In this document: positions 8,750 to 21,200 of the stretch, one piece after another | Layout of the letters: every line of letters starts with the position of its first letter | Numbering within the stretch: the stretch's first letter is position 1 | DNA from: Cryptomeria japonica | Lineage: Eukaryota > Streptophyta > Pinopsida > Cupressales > Cupressaceae | Assembly (NCBI RefSeq): GCF_030272615.1 | Contig: NC_081414.1 | Coordinates: forward strand, 236,344,733-236,408,732 | Direction of reading: 5' to 3' | DNA: 64,000 nucleotides | Translations under genes and position numbers: made by a program | The notes under the pieces: generated by a model | The model's input: the letters and a program-made list of their open reading frames with translations, nothing else | Told to the model about the DNA's origin: nothing | The model's database searches: none

Positions 8750-11700
8750 CTAACGGCCTTGTTGTTCCGCTGCAACATCTTCTAACTCTTTTGAGACTTC
8801 CTCTTCTTGTACTGCATATTTGTTTTTCCTCTCTTGGAACACGTCATCACTTGGCCTGGAGAAGCTAACAATCTTCTTTTTCATCTTATTTAGCCTTTTC
8901 CATGTGACTCTCAATTGCCCAACCTCTGTCTCCAGAAAACCATAATGTGACTTTACTTTCTCAATCTCCTCAATTGTCTTAATAAATAAAGACGTTTCAT
9001 TTGTATTAATGACCTCATTTACCCTCTGAGACAAGTTATACCCCAACTCATCAAGCCATGCCTTTTCCTCTTTCAGCTGATTTGGACCAACAAAACCCCC
9101 AGGAAACAACTCATACTTATGATCCGAATATTCTTTTCTATATATGTGGGCTTTTCTCTTCACACCTGCCCTTTCTTCTGCTAATCCAATCATCCCTTTT
9201 ATTAACTCACAAGTGGATTTGATATTGGCATTAGCCTCTACCTCTACATTAGATGAACACATAAGTTCCAACTCCACTCCCCTAGGCATCCACTTATTCA
9301 GAATTGGCTCTAAAGTGGCCTTATCTTCTTTCAAATCAGTCAAAATATTCAAAATTCTTTTCATGTAAATGTATACAATAGAGGCTCTAACTGAGTCAGC
9401 AAATCTCAAAATTGTACCTCTGACCTTTTCTTCATATTTGCTTGCAAGTAAGGCTTGAGCCTGTTTAAACTTTTCCATCTCATCTTGTATGGTTTCAGTT
9501 GCTTGGAAACCAGAGGTCATAGGAGAAGGGGGAAATTCAATGATAGGACTGGTGGGTGGGGGTCTTGCTGGAGAAGATGCAATCATTAAAGTAGAGGACT
9601 CACCTTTCTGGTACTGCCCTGCCAATTGACTTTGTAAACTAGCAATGATGCTATCTCGGTTGGCTATCTCTCCTTTGGCCTCATTATAAGCCTTTAAAAT
9701 TGTTTCCAGTTTGACCTGGAGATCAACTCTCTCCTTAGCTTCTTTCTCAGCCACTGCCACACTGAATTTTGTAGTTTCTAGAACTGTGCTGGCAGCTTCC
9801 ACCACTCCAGTGTCCTAGACTCTCTTCACTATCATACCTCCTAGGTAGCTAGATTCTGAGGTGTCCTTCCTCCTTCTACTCTCATCCCTATTTAGGGACC
9901 ACATAACCAAAGTAGCATTATCCTTACTGAATGTCACTCCTTCTAGGGGCTTGGTTTCTTTCCTTACTGCTTAAAGCACTAAGGCATCTACTATGTCCTA
10001 TTCAGAAAGGATTAAAACACCAACCTTTGACACCATTTCTCTCCCCTTTTCAGGAGTAATGGCTATGAATTCTGCCATAATTTCTTGCTTCACCTCTTCC
10101 TCCACTGTATTTACATCTTTGTGGGGTTGCTCATTCTTTTTCTCATTGCATCTTCCCAAACAAATTGCATAAAGGACCATGTTGTAACAAGATTATTATC
10201 AGCCAGGAACTCCTCACTGGCTTGTTTGATAGCAGGGTCTAGCTCCTTTCCTTTGAACTCATCTGTAGTCAAATTCATCTCAGCACTTGGTGGCTCTTTA
10301 GGCATTCCCTCTTTTGTTTCCTCATAAGTGTAGGCAATCTCCCAGAGACTTCCTAATTGCAACAATTGCTCTCCCACATGGATAGGGGATTGGGAAGGAG
10401 AGTACAAAGGTTCACCTGTTTGCACTTATTTGCCTACCCTTTGCCTTTTAGGGGAGTTTTGGATGTCAGTGACATCTTCTAGTGCTCTCTTTCCTTTTGA
10501 AGTAGAGGGCTCACCAGTTACGGGCACTAGCACACTATACCTTGGCTTCTTATGCATCACATAATCACCCGGAGGGATGGCCTTGGCAAAGGAAGGCTTG
10601 GCTAAAACCAACTTAGCCCTTTCAGGATCGTTCCTCATTATAACCTCCCTCTTCTCCTTCAATGTCTGCATTACGTCTTCAAAATAAAGAATTAAGAATT
10701 TAATTTTCTCCTCAAATTGAGTAAAACTAGACAGAGGATCATAACCACCATCAAATTGATGAATAAAATCAAGAGCCTTCTTGTATGCTACCCATTTTTC
10801 TTTTCTTAATTCTTGCTCATCTGGATTGAATTCATTTCTGATCAGATCCTCAAGAAAATGGAACTGACGTGGTCTACCTTTACATACTGCTCTCTTTCTG
10901 AACATACCATTGAAGAAATCTTCAGGGTCAGCAAATCTTGATACTGTAGTGGGCAACCTATATGGTTGAAATAAATCATCAAAGTGTTTCCAACCATCCT
11001 TGGTAATCACAAATTGATGAGAAATGGTGATGGTTGGGAAAATGGTCCCTTTTCCCCTATTTGTTAACTCTGCCTCTTGGACACCCCCGATTTGCCTTAG
11101 GATCTCTACAATTCCTATCTTCAATGGGACTTGATAAGGAAGCAAATATGGAGTTCCTCTGAATCCATAAACTCTAAACACCGTAGAGACATGGTATAAA
11201 TATACATCACCCCAGTTGTGCACAATCTTGATACCTTCAGCAAATTCTTTAGGCCTAAGGAACTCTAGGAGGGCCTTAGGGATCCTAGGGTTTTGTTGGC
11301 ACAAGAGAATCCTAAGCCTAGATGCAAAGCATCTGTCAAAATTCAAGTAACTGGCATCCTCTCTATCCCAAGACAAAATTGTGCTCCATAATTGCACAGG
11401 CATCTCTTCACCATCCTTTTCCTTAACTAGATCCATTTCATTAGCGAAGTAATCAACACCTTTAAACAAAAACATATGCATGAGAAGAGAGTACCACCCA
11501 AAAGGTCTGTCTACCTTACCATTTTTAATCCCTATCAACCCTACATGGATTGCATCAGTGAGATAAGGTGCATAATCAAAAGTTACTGCTAGAGAGGGGT
11601 TTAAGATCTGTGTTATCATTAGCATATAGTGAGTTGGCATAGTGGTTTCAGCATCTTCCCCAAAAATCTGACAAAGTGACCAATACATGCCTTTATCCCT

Positions 11701-12296
11701 CAGAGTAAACAAATTCAGAGAGAAGGGTTCCATGGTACTAGGGCCTACAACAGTTAATCCTCCTATTTTGACAAAAAATTCTTTCAAAGGGCCGCTCCCG
11801 AGGTGATCTCTCTGCACATTGTAGACCTATGCAAGTGTATCAAAATTGATTGGCTCTAAGTAGTTTGATATCTCACTGAGGTTAAACACCTTCCTAAACT
11901 CATCATCGTTAATCTCAGTTAAGGCTCCCCCATTCACATTTCTCACACATTTAGCAACAGGGTCATAATTATTTGCAACTTGGGTTAATAAATCTACATC
12001 CATAAAAACCCCAGGGACTATGAGCTTTCCCATATACTGTTCATTAGAGTAGAGGAATGTCTTTGGCCAAAATCCACCTTGAAAAGTCCCAGCCCTGATA
12101 TCCCTATCTGTGAATCTCTCAACCAGTTCCCTTTGTCATAAAAACCATCTCCAATTCTCAAATGGGGGGCCTTGGGCACTAATTCTTTGATCTTAGCAGC
12201 GATATTTGTAGACATGGTTAATTGTTCCAAGAAATCATCACATATAGCTCTATCCTGATAATTCACTTTCCCTGTGAAATCTCTTCGTGGTGCCAT
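8750..12296 (-). pseudogene. Large unrecognised protein, family U1, copy 1 (decayed)
   Basis: A chain of minus-strand open frames forms one protein of about 1180 codons. It starts at the ATG at 12296 (MAPRRDF). One frameshift falls near 12150, in a C run, and one near 10120. Stops lie at 12138, 11829, 10428, 10000, 9973 and 9817, and the frame continues unchanged past each. The N-terminal ~480 residues are globular, with the words KLIVPGVFMDVDLL and YSLLMHMFLF. The middle is Lys/Arg-rich (SKGKRALED...KRQR, a possible nuclear signal). The C-terminal ~350 residues are Glu/Lys-rich and heptad-like, suggesting coiled coil. It is clearly homologous to 14800-17622. I recognise no domain and no polymerase, integrase or transposase motif. 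A TE-encoded, gag-like or DNA/RNA-binding structural protein is possible, but that is a guess. Confidence 0.7.
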
Positions 12297-12599
12297 CTTG
12301 AATTATAGGTATTTCAATTTAAAACTCAAACAGACCTCTGAGAATTTAAACACCCGATGAAACCAATTCAAAATGTAACTTTCAAAATGAGTGCAGAACT
12401 TACTTATTGCCTGAAGAAACTCCCTCTGCGCAATGGTTCCTCTGCAAAATTCTTTGAAATGCTACTAGAATTCTGTTGATGTGAGGCTTAATACGGCAAC
12501 AGAACATTGAATTGCGACATTAATCCACATGCTTCGGCAATCAATTCGCAATTGAATTTTTTAAAAAACTCCAACGGACCACAAAGGAAATCTCATTGT

Positions 12600-13620
12600 C
12601 CTAGCTTTTTGCTGTTTTGTGAAGATTAAAAACAACGCATTCACTCAATCTTTACTCTCGACGATGACCGCTAATCCTTTTCACTAACCGTATGAAGTCC
12701 TCATCGCTAATGGTTTTCATTGTTTTGCGAAGTTTAAAAACCTTGCATCTTCGAGCTACGAAACAGTGCTCATCATTGGACCTCTTTCAAGATGTGCAAC
12801 CTTCAACATTATTTATCCTTTCAAGTGGGCCCTCTGCACGAAATCCACTTGCCTTATTGATTGTCGGTAGATAGCTCTTATGTGTCAGCCATTTATTCGT
12901 CTAGGACTACCATGTGTTTTACTTAACCATGACAAATTACCTTTTGCCTTATTGATTTCTGGCATCCAACTGTTCTGCCACATCATCTGCCATGTAACTG
13001 CCAACTCATTTTGCCATTTTGCAAAAGGTAAATTTCGTGTTGCTTCTGGCTGTGAATCAACGTGGGCCATCTGATCAACTCCAAGTTGATCGGCCTTTAA
13101 AAACCAGGACTAGTCTATTTGTCAAGCCCACCATCCTTTTGTTGCTTTGCGAAAGATAAACTCCATGCTATTTCGCCTAGTGAAATAACTCAGACCATCA
13201 GATCCTTTTCAAGATGCACCTTCTTTACTTTCAACGTCATCCTCACGCTGGGCCCACTTCCCTTTCGTTGCTTCGCGAAAGATAAACTCCAAGCATCTTT
13301 CCTTTACGAAACAATGCGGGTCGTTGGATCAACCGGAAGATATCGTCCGTTAACTTTCATTCTTTAACCCACCAACCGGGCCCGCCAATCTTTTTGCTAT
13401 TTCGTGAAAGGTAAACTCCGCACATTTCTTTCATGCAAAACAACACCAACCGTCAGATCGTCTTTGAGATGTGCGGTTTTTAACCAAGGGATCCACCTGC
13501 CTTTCGGGCCTGCCACTCTTTTCGTTGCTTCGCAAAAGGTAAAGTTTGAGGTATTTTCCTTTGCAAATTCACGCGCACCGTCGAATCTACCAGAACTTGC
13601 ATGGTTTTTATGGGACCCGA
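12600..13620. repeat. Degenerate ~125-bp tandem repeat
   Basis: The core word ttgttgctttgcgaaagataaactcc recurs in diverged form near 12712, 13010, 13135, 13259, 13390 and 13511. The last four are spaced about 120-130 bp apart. Each is followed by a block like gaaacaa...ccgtcagatc...aagatgtgc. The array lies upstream of the minus-strand ORF starting at 12296, so it could be its promoter or enhancer region. Short open frames here are artefacts of the repeat. Confidence 0.65.
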
Positions 13621-13824
13621 CAAAGAACTAAAAACTTAGGAAAAGGGCGCAAAATAAAACATTAATAGAGACCCGCCTAAGGCAAAAAGTAAAGGGGAGA
13701 CCCCTTCACGACGGACCGACCCTTCCACTTAAGTGGAAAAGTAACATAGAAATAGAATGCGGGGATTCCAAGACATAAAAAGGGTAAATTTCAAAAACCC
13801 TAAACCTTCAGACCAAGGATGTGT

Positions 13825-13971
13825 CTATTATGGCTCCAAAAAGATAGTATGGATTGACTAACACGTGTGTTAGTCGTGCATTTTACACCATCAATTTTGT
13901 AGTTAATGGTTGCGATTCACTAACCTATCACTAACACGCTGTATGACAGGTCTATTTTGGACCTAGAATAG
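13825..13971. repeat. TIR/palindrome repeat, copy C (147 bp)
   Basis: Inverted relative to copy B, and exactly the same length. The termini are ctattatggctccaaaaa and attttggacctagaatag. The palindrome gactaacacgtgtgttagtc is at 13856-13875. The central words match copy B as reverse complement. Confidence 0.72.
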
Positions 13972-14799
13972 CCGCGACCTCAGACGAATAACTCAGAGGC
14001 AAGATGAAGTGATAAGCACAATTTTGCAGATTTTAGCAGACTATGGAACAAAATCACCCAAAAGTCAAAACACTAATAACAAGGAGTTCATCAGGATAAG
14101 TTGTGTTGACAATGCGGTGGTCTTAGTCAGAACGCGGATTGGTATATTGAGATCATCGGGGTATCGGAGGGACAAGAAATAAACTATGTCGACACCCGAT
14201 GACTTAAGTAAAAGGAAACCAAAGGTGAATGCATCTGAGAGAGTTATGCCAATGGAGCGTTAAAACAAAAGGCAAAGACGAGACTGAAGTGATGCCCATC
14301 GTGATGAAATGAACCATTGGGATAAAGATAAAATAACTATTCCGAGACTCGATAAGTGGGTCAGGGTAGTTTGTTCTAATCAGAAAGAAAAAAGTGGTAA
14401 AGTAATAACAACCGGCGCCAAACATTTGAATCATCGGGAGGAGTGTCGCCGATTAGCCGTTGGATTTCATAATGAGAAAAACTGATCGTGACAACATGGT
14501 TTCCATTAAATGCATAAATTGAGTAGATTTGTTGCCGCATGAAGCAAATCTATCAAAGATTGCAATAATCAATTACAAAGATTGCAAATCTGTCCCAAAT
14601 AGCCGGTATTGCAGAGTAGCATTTCTCACGAAGTAATTGTAGAAAGATATTAAGTGCTTACTGAGAAAATTTCTGAGTTACTGACTATAGAGTAAAATAA
14701 TTTGTAGAAATAGAGGGGTCAAGCTCAAAAGGGAAGCAAAAAGTTGCCGAAGTATCCAGTACCGCATCAAAGAAATCGGGTACAAAGCTAAATCAGGAC
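13972..14799 (+). repeat. LTR-like or 5' leader sequence upstream of the plus-strand ORF
   Basis: Contains words shared with 2065-2300: a cgggagattgg or cggaggga block, then gacacccgatgactt, aaaggaaac and agcatctgagag variants. They stand at about the same distance (~200 bp) from a TIR/palindrome repeat. The segment leads directly into the ATG at 14800. I infer the 5' region of an old element whose internal gene is 14800-17622. No PBS could be named. Confidence 0.4.
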
Positions 14800-17622
14800 A
14801 TGATAGACCAAATGGGATCTCCAGGAGCTAGGTCACGCATAGCTAAGACAAATTTGCCTATCCATGAGCAGTTAGAGGATAGATACAGAGAGATTGGGGA
14901 TATATTCACCACAGTGCGAGGGCACGAGTTGTTCCTTTTCCATTACTTCTGCAGGGATGAGCCCACACCAATTTCAAACCCATGGAAAATGGGTCTCGGT
15001 AAACTTGTAGTACCCAATGTGTTTGTGAATATTGATTTGTTGAAGCTTTTAGTAAGAAATTATAATACAAACAAGCGATGCATTATGTTGCCTGATGGGA
15101 CTGCTCTAGTGCATTTTGCAAAGGCTACAATTCAGGAAGTTTTTGCAGTAGATTTGGAGGCGGAATCGCCTTTATCTTTTTTAGATTTGGAAGAAGAGTA
15201 CAGGAAGATGAACACTACATACTAGGGCTGGAACCTCGCTATCCATAAAGCAGAGAAGGGGAGGCTAATAGAGGAAGAAGGTCCTCCATATGACATGACT
15301 ATTTTTAAGAAGTATCTACAATATACATACATGGCTTGTGATCAAGTGGGAGGAGTTGAAGCTCCTAATGTGGCAAACATAGGACCACTTGTTCTAGGAG
15401 CAAAAGTTCAGAGGCATGAGCCTAGGGCATTTGACTTCGCTTCTTACCTGGTAGATAGATTACTTGAAGGTTTCTTAAACCTGAAAGACAATCCAGACAA
15501 ATATTTCAAGCACTACTCACTGTTAATGCACATCATTTTATTTTATGGGAGACTTAGAGGGTTATGGCCAGAAGAATTGAATGTGAATACAGTTGGGAAA
15601 GATGGAAAGGAGCAACCAATGCAATTATGGGTTTCCCTTTGGGATTACAGGTTTGGGCATTCTCATTACCTCAAATTTGAGGAGTTCTTTGTCAAACTAG
15701 TTTTCTTGCTCTTTCGTGAGCCTTAACAAGGATCATTTTTGCAAGAGGTTAAGAAGTTTCTTAGGCCTCACGAGCACCAAAATCCAAAGGTCAATCACAA
15801 CTGGGGTGATTGGTACTCGTGCCAAAACTTCACTTTTGTTCGATGCTATGGATTTGAGGGTTATCCATATGTTCTCCTTGAGCCTGCACCAGACAGGATT
15901 GCCTTCTTGGAAATTGTAAGGCAGTTAAGTGTGTCTAATGCCAAACATTTCAGAGCAGCACACAAGCAAGCTTTCCTCCCTGGCACACTTAAGTTTTAAG
16001 ATTTTAAAATTGTATCAACTAGGGCATACGAGGCCATTGACAGGAAGCTCGTGGATGAATACAATTTGTTTTGGTACCTATCTAGAGCACGCTATGATCT
16101 TGAGGGTTACATCCATTCAAACAGGAAAAGACAGGATTTGGGAGACTACCTCCACAAGGAGGATGAATTTGAAGACATGTGCAGGAATAAGGAGGTGGAA
16201 GAGCTTGCGGGAGTTATGGAGACCTTGGAGAAGAAGCTAGAGGAAAGAAGGCGGAGACTAGAAAACATGGAGGGAGAACCAGCCCAAAGTGATTCAGGGG
16301 AAAATGAAGTAGTCTCCAAGCTCCGTGCCCTTGAGAAGGAGAAGGATTCAAAGGCAAAGGATAGGCTTATTGTTGCTCTAAATGCAGAGACAAATGAAAG
16401 AATGGCAGAACATGTTTCTTTTGTATCTGATGGTCATTTCATTAAGTCTAAGGAATTCAAATCATTCCTATACCACTTCAAGGGTAAGAAATTGAGGGAA
16501 GCAATACCAAATATGACCCCTGAGAATGAAGTAGAAATGATGATGAGGTTGAAGAAAGACATTGACACAGAAGTTGAGACTATGACCTCGCAAAGGGGCA
16601 GGCAATTGCTAGTAGAGGCAGGAATAATTGTGTTTCCAGGATGGGACCTGAGTGCTTCATTTATTTTTGATTCTTTGTTACATTTAGATAATAAGGATAT
16701 GAAGTTAAACATCCAAGGAGTGCAAGATATTTTTATTGGATCAAGATATGATCCAAAGGAGGAAGAAATGTTATCGTGGGCCTTATATCCTCCTAATAAG
16801 AGGCCAAAAATCATTGGTGTAGATAAAGTTTTTGGTCACATGATGACCTTGAAGGTTGGAGAAGTAGATCCTATAGTCACAACTGACATAGGTATCAATA
16901 TTTCAAAATTTAATAAGGCCCAAATGAAACATGAGATAGTAGAGAAGAATAAGTATAAGGCTTTGTATGAAGAGACCCTTAAGAGGAGTGGGCACCCTAT
17001 TCCCCAAATTACAGATTCAGGAGGCCAATGGAAGAAAAAAATTGAAAAGCTATCTTATGAACATAACAAGTTGAAAAAACAGATGAAGAGCATTAGGGCT
17101 GATACCACTTGCGTGTTGCTAAGTAGGAGGTATGACAATATGGAGAAAGCATTGAATGAATTCTGGGGTGAATATCAAAGGAACATGGACAATATGATTT
17201 CAAACACCACAATTTGAGATAGACTTGACATGATGTTACAGGATGCAATGACCAAAGTGAAAGTAAAAAAGAAGGTGCAGGGTCTGCTTGTTACACATGA
17301 CAAAGTTACAGAGGCAATGAAGTCTGAATTTGATGAATGCCAGCAGATTGTTGAGCATGGGGTTCCCAGTCTGGTAGATGATGCAGGTGTGATCAAAGAC
17401 AAAACCATGTGGATCTCTGAGTGCAAGTCTATGCTTAATGCAGCCCAAGCCATCGCCAGAGCAGATGTCCTTGAAATGAATGACATGGCTAATCAATTGG
17501 AAAAAAATTATGCAATTGAGAATGTAGCCAAGGATGCCATCTTCAACGCTACAACATATAAGGATCCGACCTACTTGGGGCATATTAAAAAATGTGGACG
17601 ATGGCTGGATCGAAAGTCCTAG
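14800..17622 (+). pseudogene. Large unrecognised protein, family U1, copy 2 (decayed)
   Basis: One frame of 941 codons from the ATG at 14800 to the TAG at 17622. It is broken by stops at 15223 (TAG), 15724 (TAA), 15997 (TAA) and 17215 (TGA), with no frameshift. The N-terminal part matches the minus-strand copy (KLVVPNVFVNIDLL versus KLIVPGVFMDVDLL; HYSLLMHIILF versus WYSLLMHMFLF; PMQLW versus PVQLW). Around residues 420-600 it is highly charged and probably coiled coil (EELAGVMETLEKKLEERRRR). A second charged helical region follows after residue ~720. The frame is open upstream to about 14701 but has no earlier ATG. No known domain was recognised. The two copies share the architecture globular N-terminus plus long coiled-coil C-terminus. 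Confidence 0.72.
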
Positions 17623-18830
17623 TGTGTTGTTTTAGTTTATGTAATGTAATTGATATCTTGGTTAGGCATTTTAATTTTTGTTCAGTTAGTTGTTAAGATA
17701 ATGAAAGGGTGTGTCCTTTCATTCATGTCTTACAACATTTGTATTTGTATTGAGTCATCTTGCGTAACAAAGGGAGTTTTTTTTTTGGGAGGGGGGTTTG
17801 GAACATCATTGCTGTAAGGACTAGAAGTCATATGTATTAGGAAATTTTATAGGAAGCAGAAGTGTCATTTTGTGTAAGAAAATTGCAATGAAGTATCTCT
17901 AAGTGTAGCTTTTGTGTACTGTCATTTCTCAAACATTAATATACAAGATTCACTGTTTCTACTTCAAATGTACTGATTACTTTCTATGTTGATGAAACAT
18001 GCTTTGTCCTCTTGATAAATCTATTTAAGAATTTGTTGTAATGTGAATCACATTCCGTTACATTAAATGTGAGATTGGGTTCTTATTGTTTATGTGAGAC
18101 ATACTGAACCATTATAGTGATTATTGATATTGTCTCTTGAGTTGATAATGTTATCTGTCCACAAAGTATCATTATATTCTGAGATAGAGGCACTGCTCTA
18201 TTGTTAATTCTTTGAGATCCTAATTTAATATGCATTAGGTCCTTGAGAGAGAAGTATTCTTCTGAATCCTTTTGAATTATTCTATTGCATATTTCTTGAA
18301 TGTCCCAAAACCATTTTATTTCCAAAATATAACAATCTTTGTACACAATTATCTTTTCATTCAGTTTTCAATATTGCGAAGAACTGTCTTAGTAAAGTTT
18401 AAATTATCTTGCGAAGAACTATCTTAGTAAAGTTTAAATCCACTATAAATAACCTCTTTTGTGCTTGAGAGGAAGAGGCACACCCACCTGGGTTTAGTGG
18501 AGTCTAAAGTGCAGAGGGAATTGGTCTTCGATCATCCCTGTTCATTGCCCAAGGCTGATTGGGGGTTTGGCGAGTCTTTTTGTTTTCCAATCTGTGGTTT
18601 TGGGCACCAACAACTTGTTCCACCAAATGGAAGAGATAGGGAAATTAAGACCATGCTAAGGAGATTCATCATACCAAGTGAGGTGTTAGGAAACTATTTA
18701 CCATTTTTTATGCATTTTCCACATTTTGAGATGATGATCCATATTTTGCATTAGGTGTTTGAATAATGGAATACTCAGAGCTCCACATGTGTGTTTGATA
18801 GTCATTTCAAGGATGATTGTCCCCTAGGTT
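17623..18830. other. Non-coding 3' flank
   Basis: AT-rich. A T run followed by gggaggggggtttgg at about 17780-17807 could be a degenerate polypurine tract for an element containing the upstream ORF, but no LTR start was identified after it. A 31-bp near-perfect duplication is listed separately. A 97-codon open frame at 18461-18754 has no recognisable domain. Confidence 0.4.
18373..18438. repeat. 31-bp direct duplication
   Basis: ttgcgaagaactgtcttagt and its continuation (18373-18403) recur at 18408-18438 with a single G/A difference, 35 bp apart. Confidence 0.85.
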
Positions 18831-19130
18831 GTTACTTTTCTCAAATCTGGCCTATGAGCCCTTGTATGCCTAAAATAGCATAAATTTGCATTATGATCTA
18901 AAACGGCTTCTAAAGCCTCATTAGGCATTTAGGCATATCGGTTTAATGCTAGGAAGTCATGCTAGGAGGTTCAGTATAAGTTAAATTGCATAAAAGGCAA
19001 AAATTCACATTTGAGCAAAAGTTGTCATTGTTGCTTGACAACTTTTTGCAACTTTTTGAGAAACTTTGCATTTTTTTAGCAAATTGGTGGTTAGGCAACC
19101 GATGAAGAGTTGGTTATGACCAAAATGGCA
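18830..19130 (+). repeat. Dispersed repeat, inverted copy at about 57000-57290
   Basis: Words such as gagcaaaagttgtca, gcttgacaactttttg and caaattggtggtta occur here, and as reverse complement near 57000-57110, in the same relative order. Flanking words (cttctaaagcctcattaggc versus its reverse-strand counterpart near 57190) extend the match. Divergence is high, so this is an old TE fragment pair. Confidence 0.6.
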
Positions 19131-20583
19131 TATAAAATGCTCTGAGAATGACCAAAATGACCAAAATAGAAACTCAATTGTGCTACAAGAATTCAATTTT
19201 ATTTGTAGTCATATATATTAAAATGCGTGACTTTGATGTTATACAACAATTTCATGCACATACAATCAAAAACATTTGTTTTTTCACCATATATAATGAA
19301 ATGTTAACAACAATTTCAAAAAAAAGAAGATAAGAGTACCAGTTGGTGTCAACAATTTTTTTTTGTCCGGTAAAGCTATATTTTATATTAATTCTAAAAA
19401 TGTTTACATTCTAAAAGATAAACCTTGACGGCTAGCCGACTAGACCATCGAAGTCGGTGGACGGTATACATAACGGTCCATACATAACACATTCAATTTT
19501 TTATTTGAAAAAAATAGTCCTTGCTTCAAAAAAGGTTGTATGTGCCATCTCGCTACTCCACGTGAACAGTGACCGTGCCCTCTTCCACATCTAGCACTTC
19601 CATGTTCCTAACTTGGTTAATTTTTGTCTCCCTGCCGGAGCCTTCACCGAACTACAACACACGACCCTTCTTAGTAGTTCTTCCACAAGGTCGACCCCGT
19701 CATTTTGCGCGTGGAGGAACCGTTCATTTCACAAGTGCTCTATATTCTGACCAAGGTCCCCATTTTGCCATCTCCACATGCACTTCCCAGACATCGACCG
19801 TCTCAAGGTATTGCACAATACCATACATCCCAGCCTATGCTACACTTCTTCTGGCCTCTTTATGGAATGTGGCACTCCAGAGCAAGAACGGTCGCAAGGG
19901 AGGAGTGAATTCACTCACATGAATCCACGCTTTTCCCACACTTTCAAAGTCATCCATGTCTTGTGCCAAACCTGATAAAGCTTCCATTCCGCCTAGCTAT
20001 TCCTTCTTGACACACTTGTTCATGATTTCTCTGACTTTCAGAACAGGTCGGAGCTCCAGACACCATGCCATAAACAGAGACACTATGTCTGCATTCGTTC
20101 TTTACTTCCATCCACCGTCTACGTACTCAGGCCCAAGGATCAACTTCACCGCGAACAAGAATGCGGTGTCTTCATAGATAAACAGGTTCATCAACCTATC
20201 ATCGCTTATTCGTCCCCAAAATGCGACCTATGTTTTTCTTTTTTCTAAAGAAAAGTCGGCATCCATATTTCAAATCGAGATACCTGTGATTCCAAAACGG
20301 ACATGCAAATCTGTCAGACTAACAGCGACGTCTATAAATTATTTCAATTTTTATCAACCTATGCCTTAATTTTTTAGTGCTTTCTAATAACTACGTTCAT
20401 CTACCACATGTTCCATGTTATTCTACAATCTATAAGTTTCTGCACAATAGTCTGTGGCCATTTTTGTACACTTACACATTTCCATATCATGCTATCCTAC
20501 AAAGACCTTGGATTCATATGATGCACATAGCTAATCAAAAGTTTCTTTGATTAACAAGGCGCGTTATGTGCTTTCGCCCATCA
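19131..20583. other. No gene recognised
   Basis: Mixed-composition non-coding DNA. Open frames at 19569-19922 and 19956-20177 have no domain, overlap each other in several frames, and use low-information composition. I cannot assign this stretch. Confidence 0.45.
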
Positions 20584-20905
20584 CCACTCCAAAATAGTAT
20601 TATGCAATGACTAACACGCCTGTTAGTCACACGTTTTACACCGTCGATTTTGTAATGAACGGGTAGTGATTGAATAACACAACGCTAACACACTGTACAA
20701 TAGGTGCTCCCGCTCCAAAGCAAACCTTTCATACAACGTGTTAGCGATAAGTTACTCAATCGCAGCCGTTAATTGCAAAATCGACGATGCAAAATGCTCT
20801 ACTAACCCCTATGTTAGTAAATCCGTACTTCATTTTTGAACTGGAATACATGCACGCATGACTAACATGCATGTTAGTCAATCCGTATTGTCTTTTTCGA
20901 GCCAG
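20584..20905. repeat. Cluster of TIR/palindrome repeats (copies D, E and a fragment)
   Basis: Copy D (about 20584-20712) is in the copy C orientation, with the palindrome at 20609-20628. Copy E (about 20706-20850) is in the copy B orientation and abuts D head to head through a shared gctccaaa-type terminus. A fragment at 20851-20905 carries the perfect palindrome gactaacatgcatgttagtc at 20860-20879, followed by cttttt..gagccaggat, the right end of the unit. Confidence 0.65.
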
Positions 20906-21091
20906 GATATATGCGTTTTGCCACAGCTCTAAAACATACTTTTTTTTTGTTATTTTAGACTATTTATGTAATAAATAGTAAATCATATTAAAATAAGAAG
21001 ACCAAAAAACTTGTGTAAAATTATCTACAAATCTATATGGGTATTTCTACATATTGATTTGAATCATTTGAAGATAATTTGAATATTAGTG

Positions 21092-21200
21092 TTAATCGTC
21101 CAAGGACTAACACGCGTGTTAATCATTAATCATCCAAGGACTAGCACGCATGTTAATTGTTATCATCCAAGGACTAACACGCGTGTTAGTAAATCGCGTG
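21092..21200. repeat. Short tandem array of the palindrome motif
   Basis: Three ~34-bp units, each starting atc(g/a)tccaaggact and carrying a palindrome (at about 21105, 21139 and 21172), then a further cgcgtgttagtcaatcc. The central bases vary: acgcgt, acgcat, acgcgt. Confidence 0.75.

Noticed and set aside
19569-20177. Several overlapping plus-strand ORFs
   Set aside because: Three frames are open at once with no motif or homology I can recognise, and no codon-like periodicity is evident.
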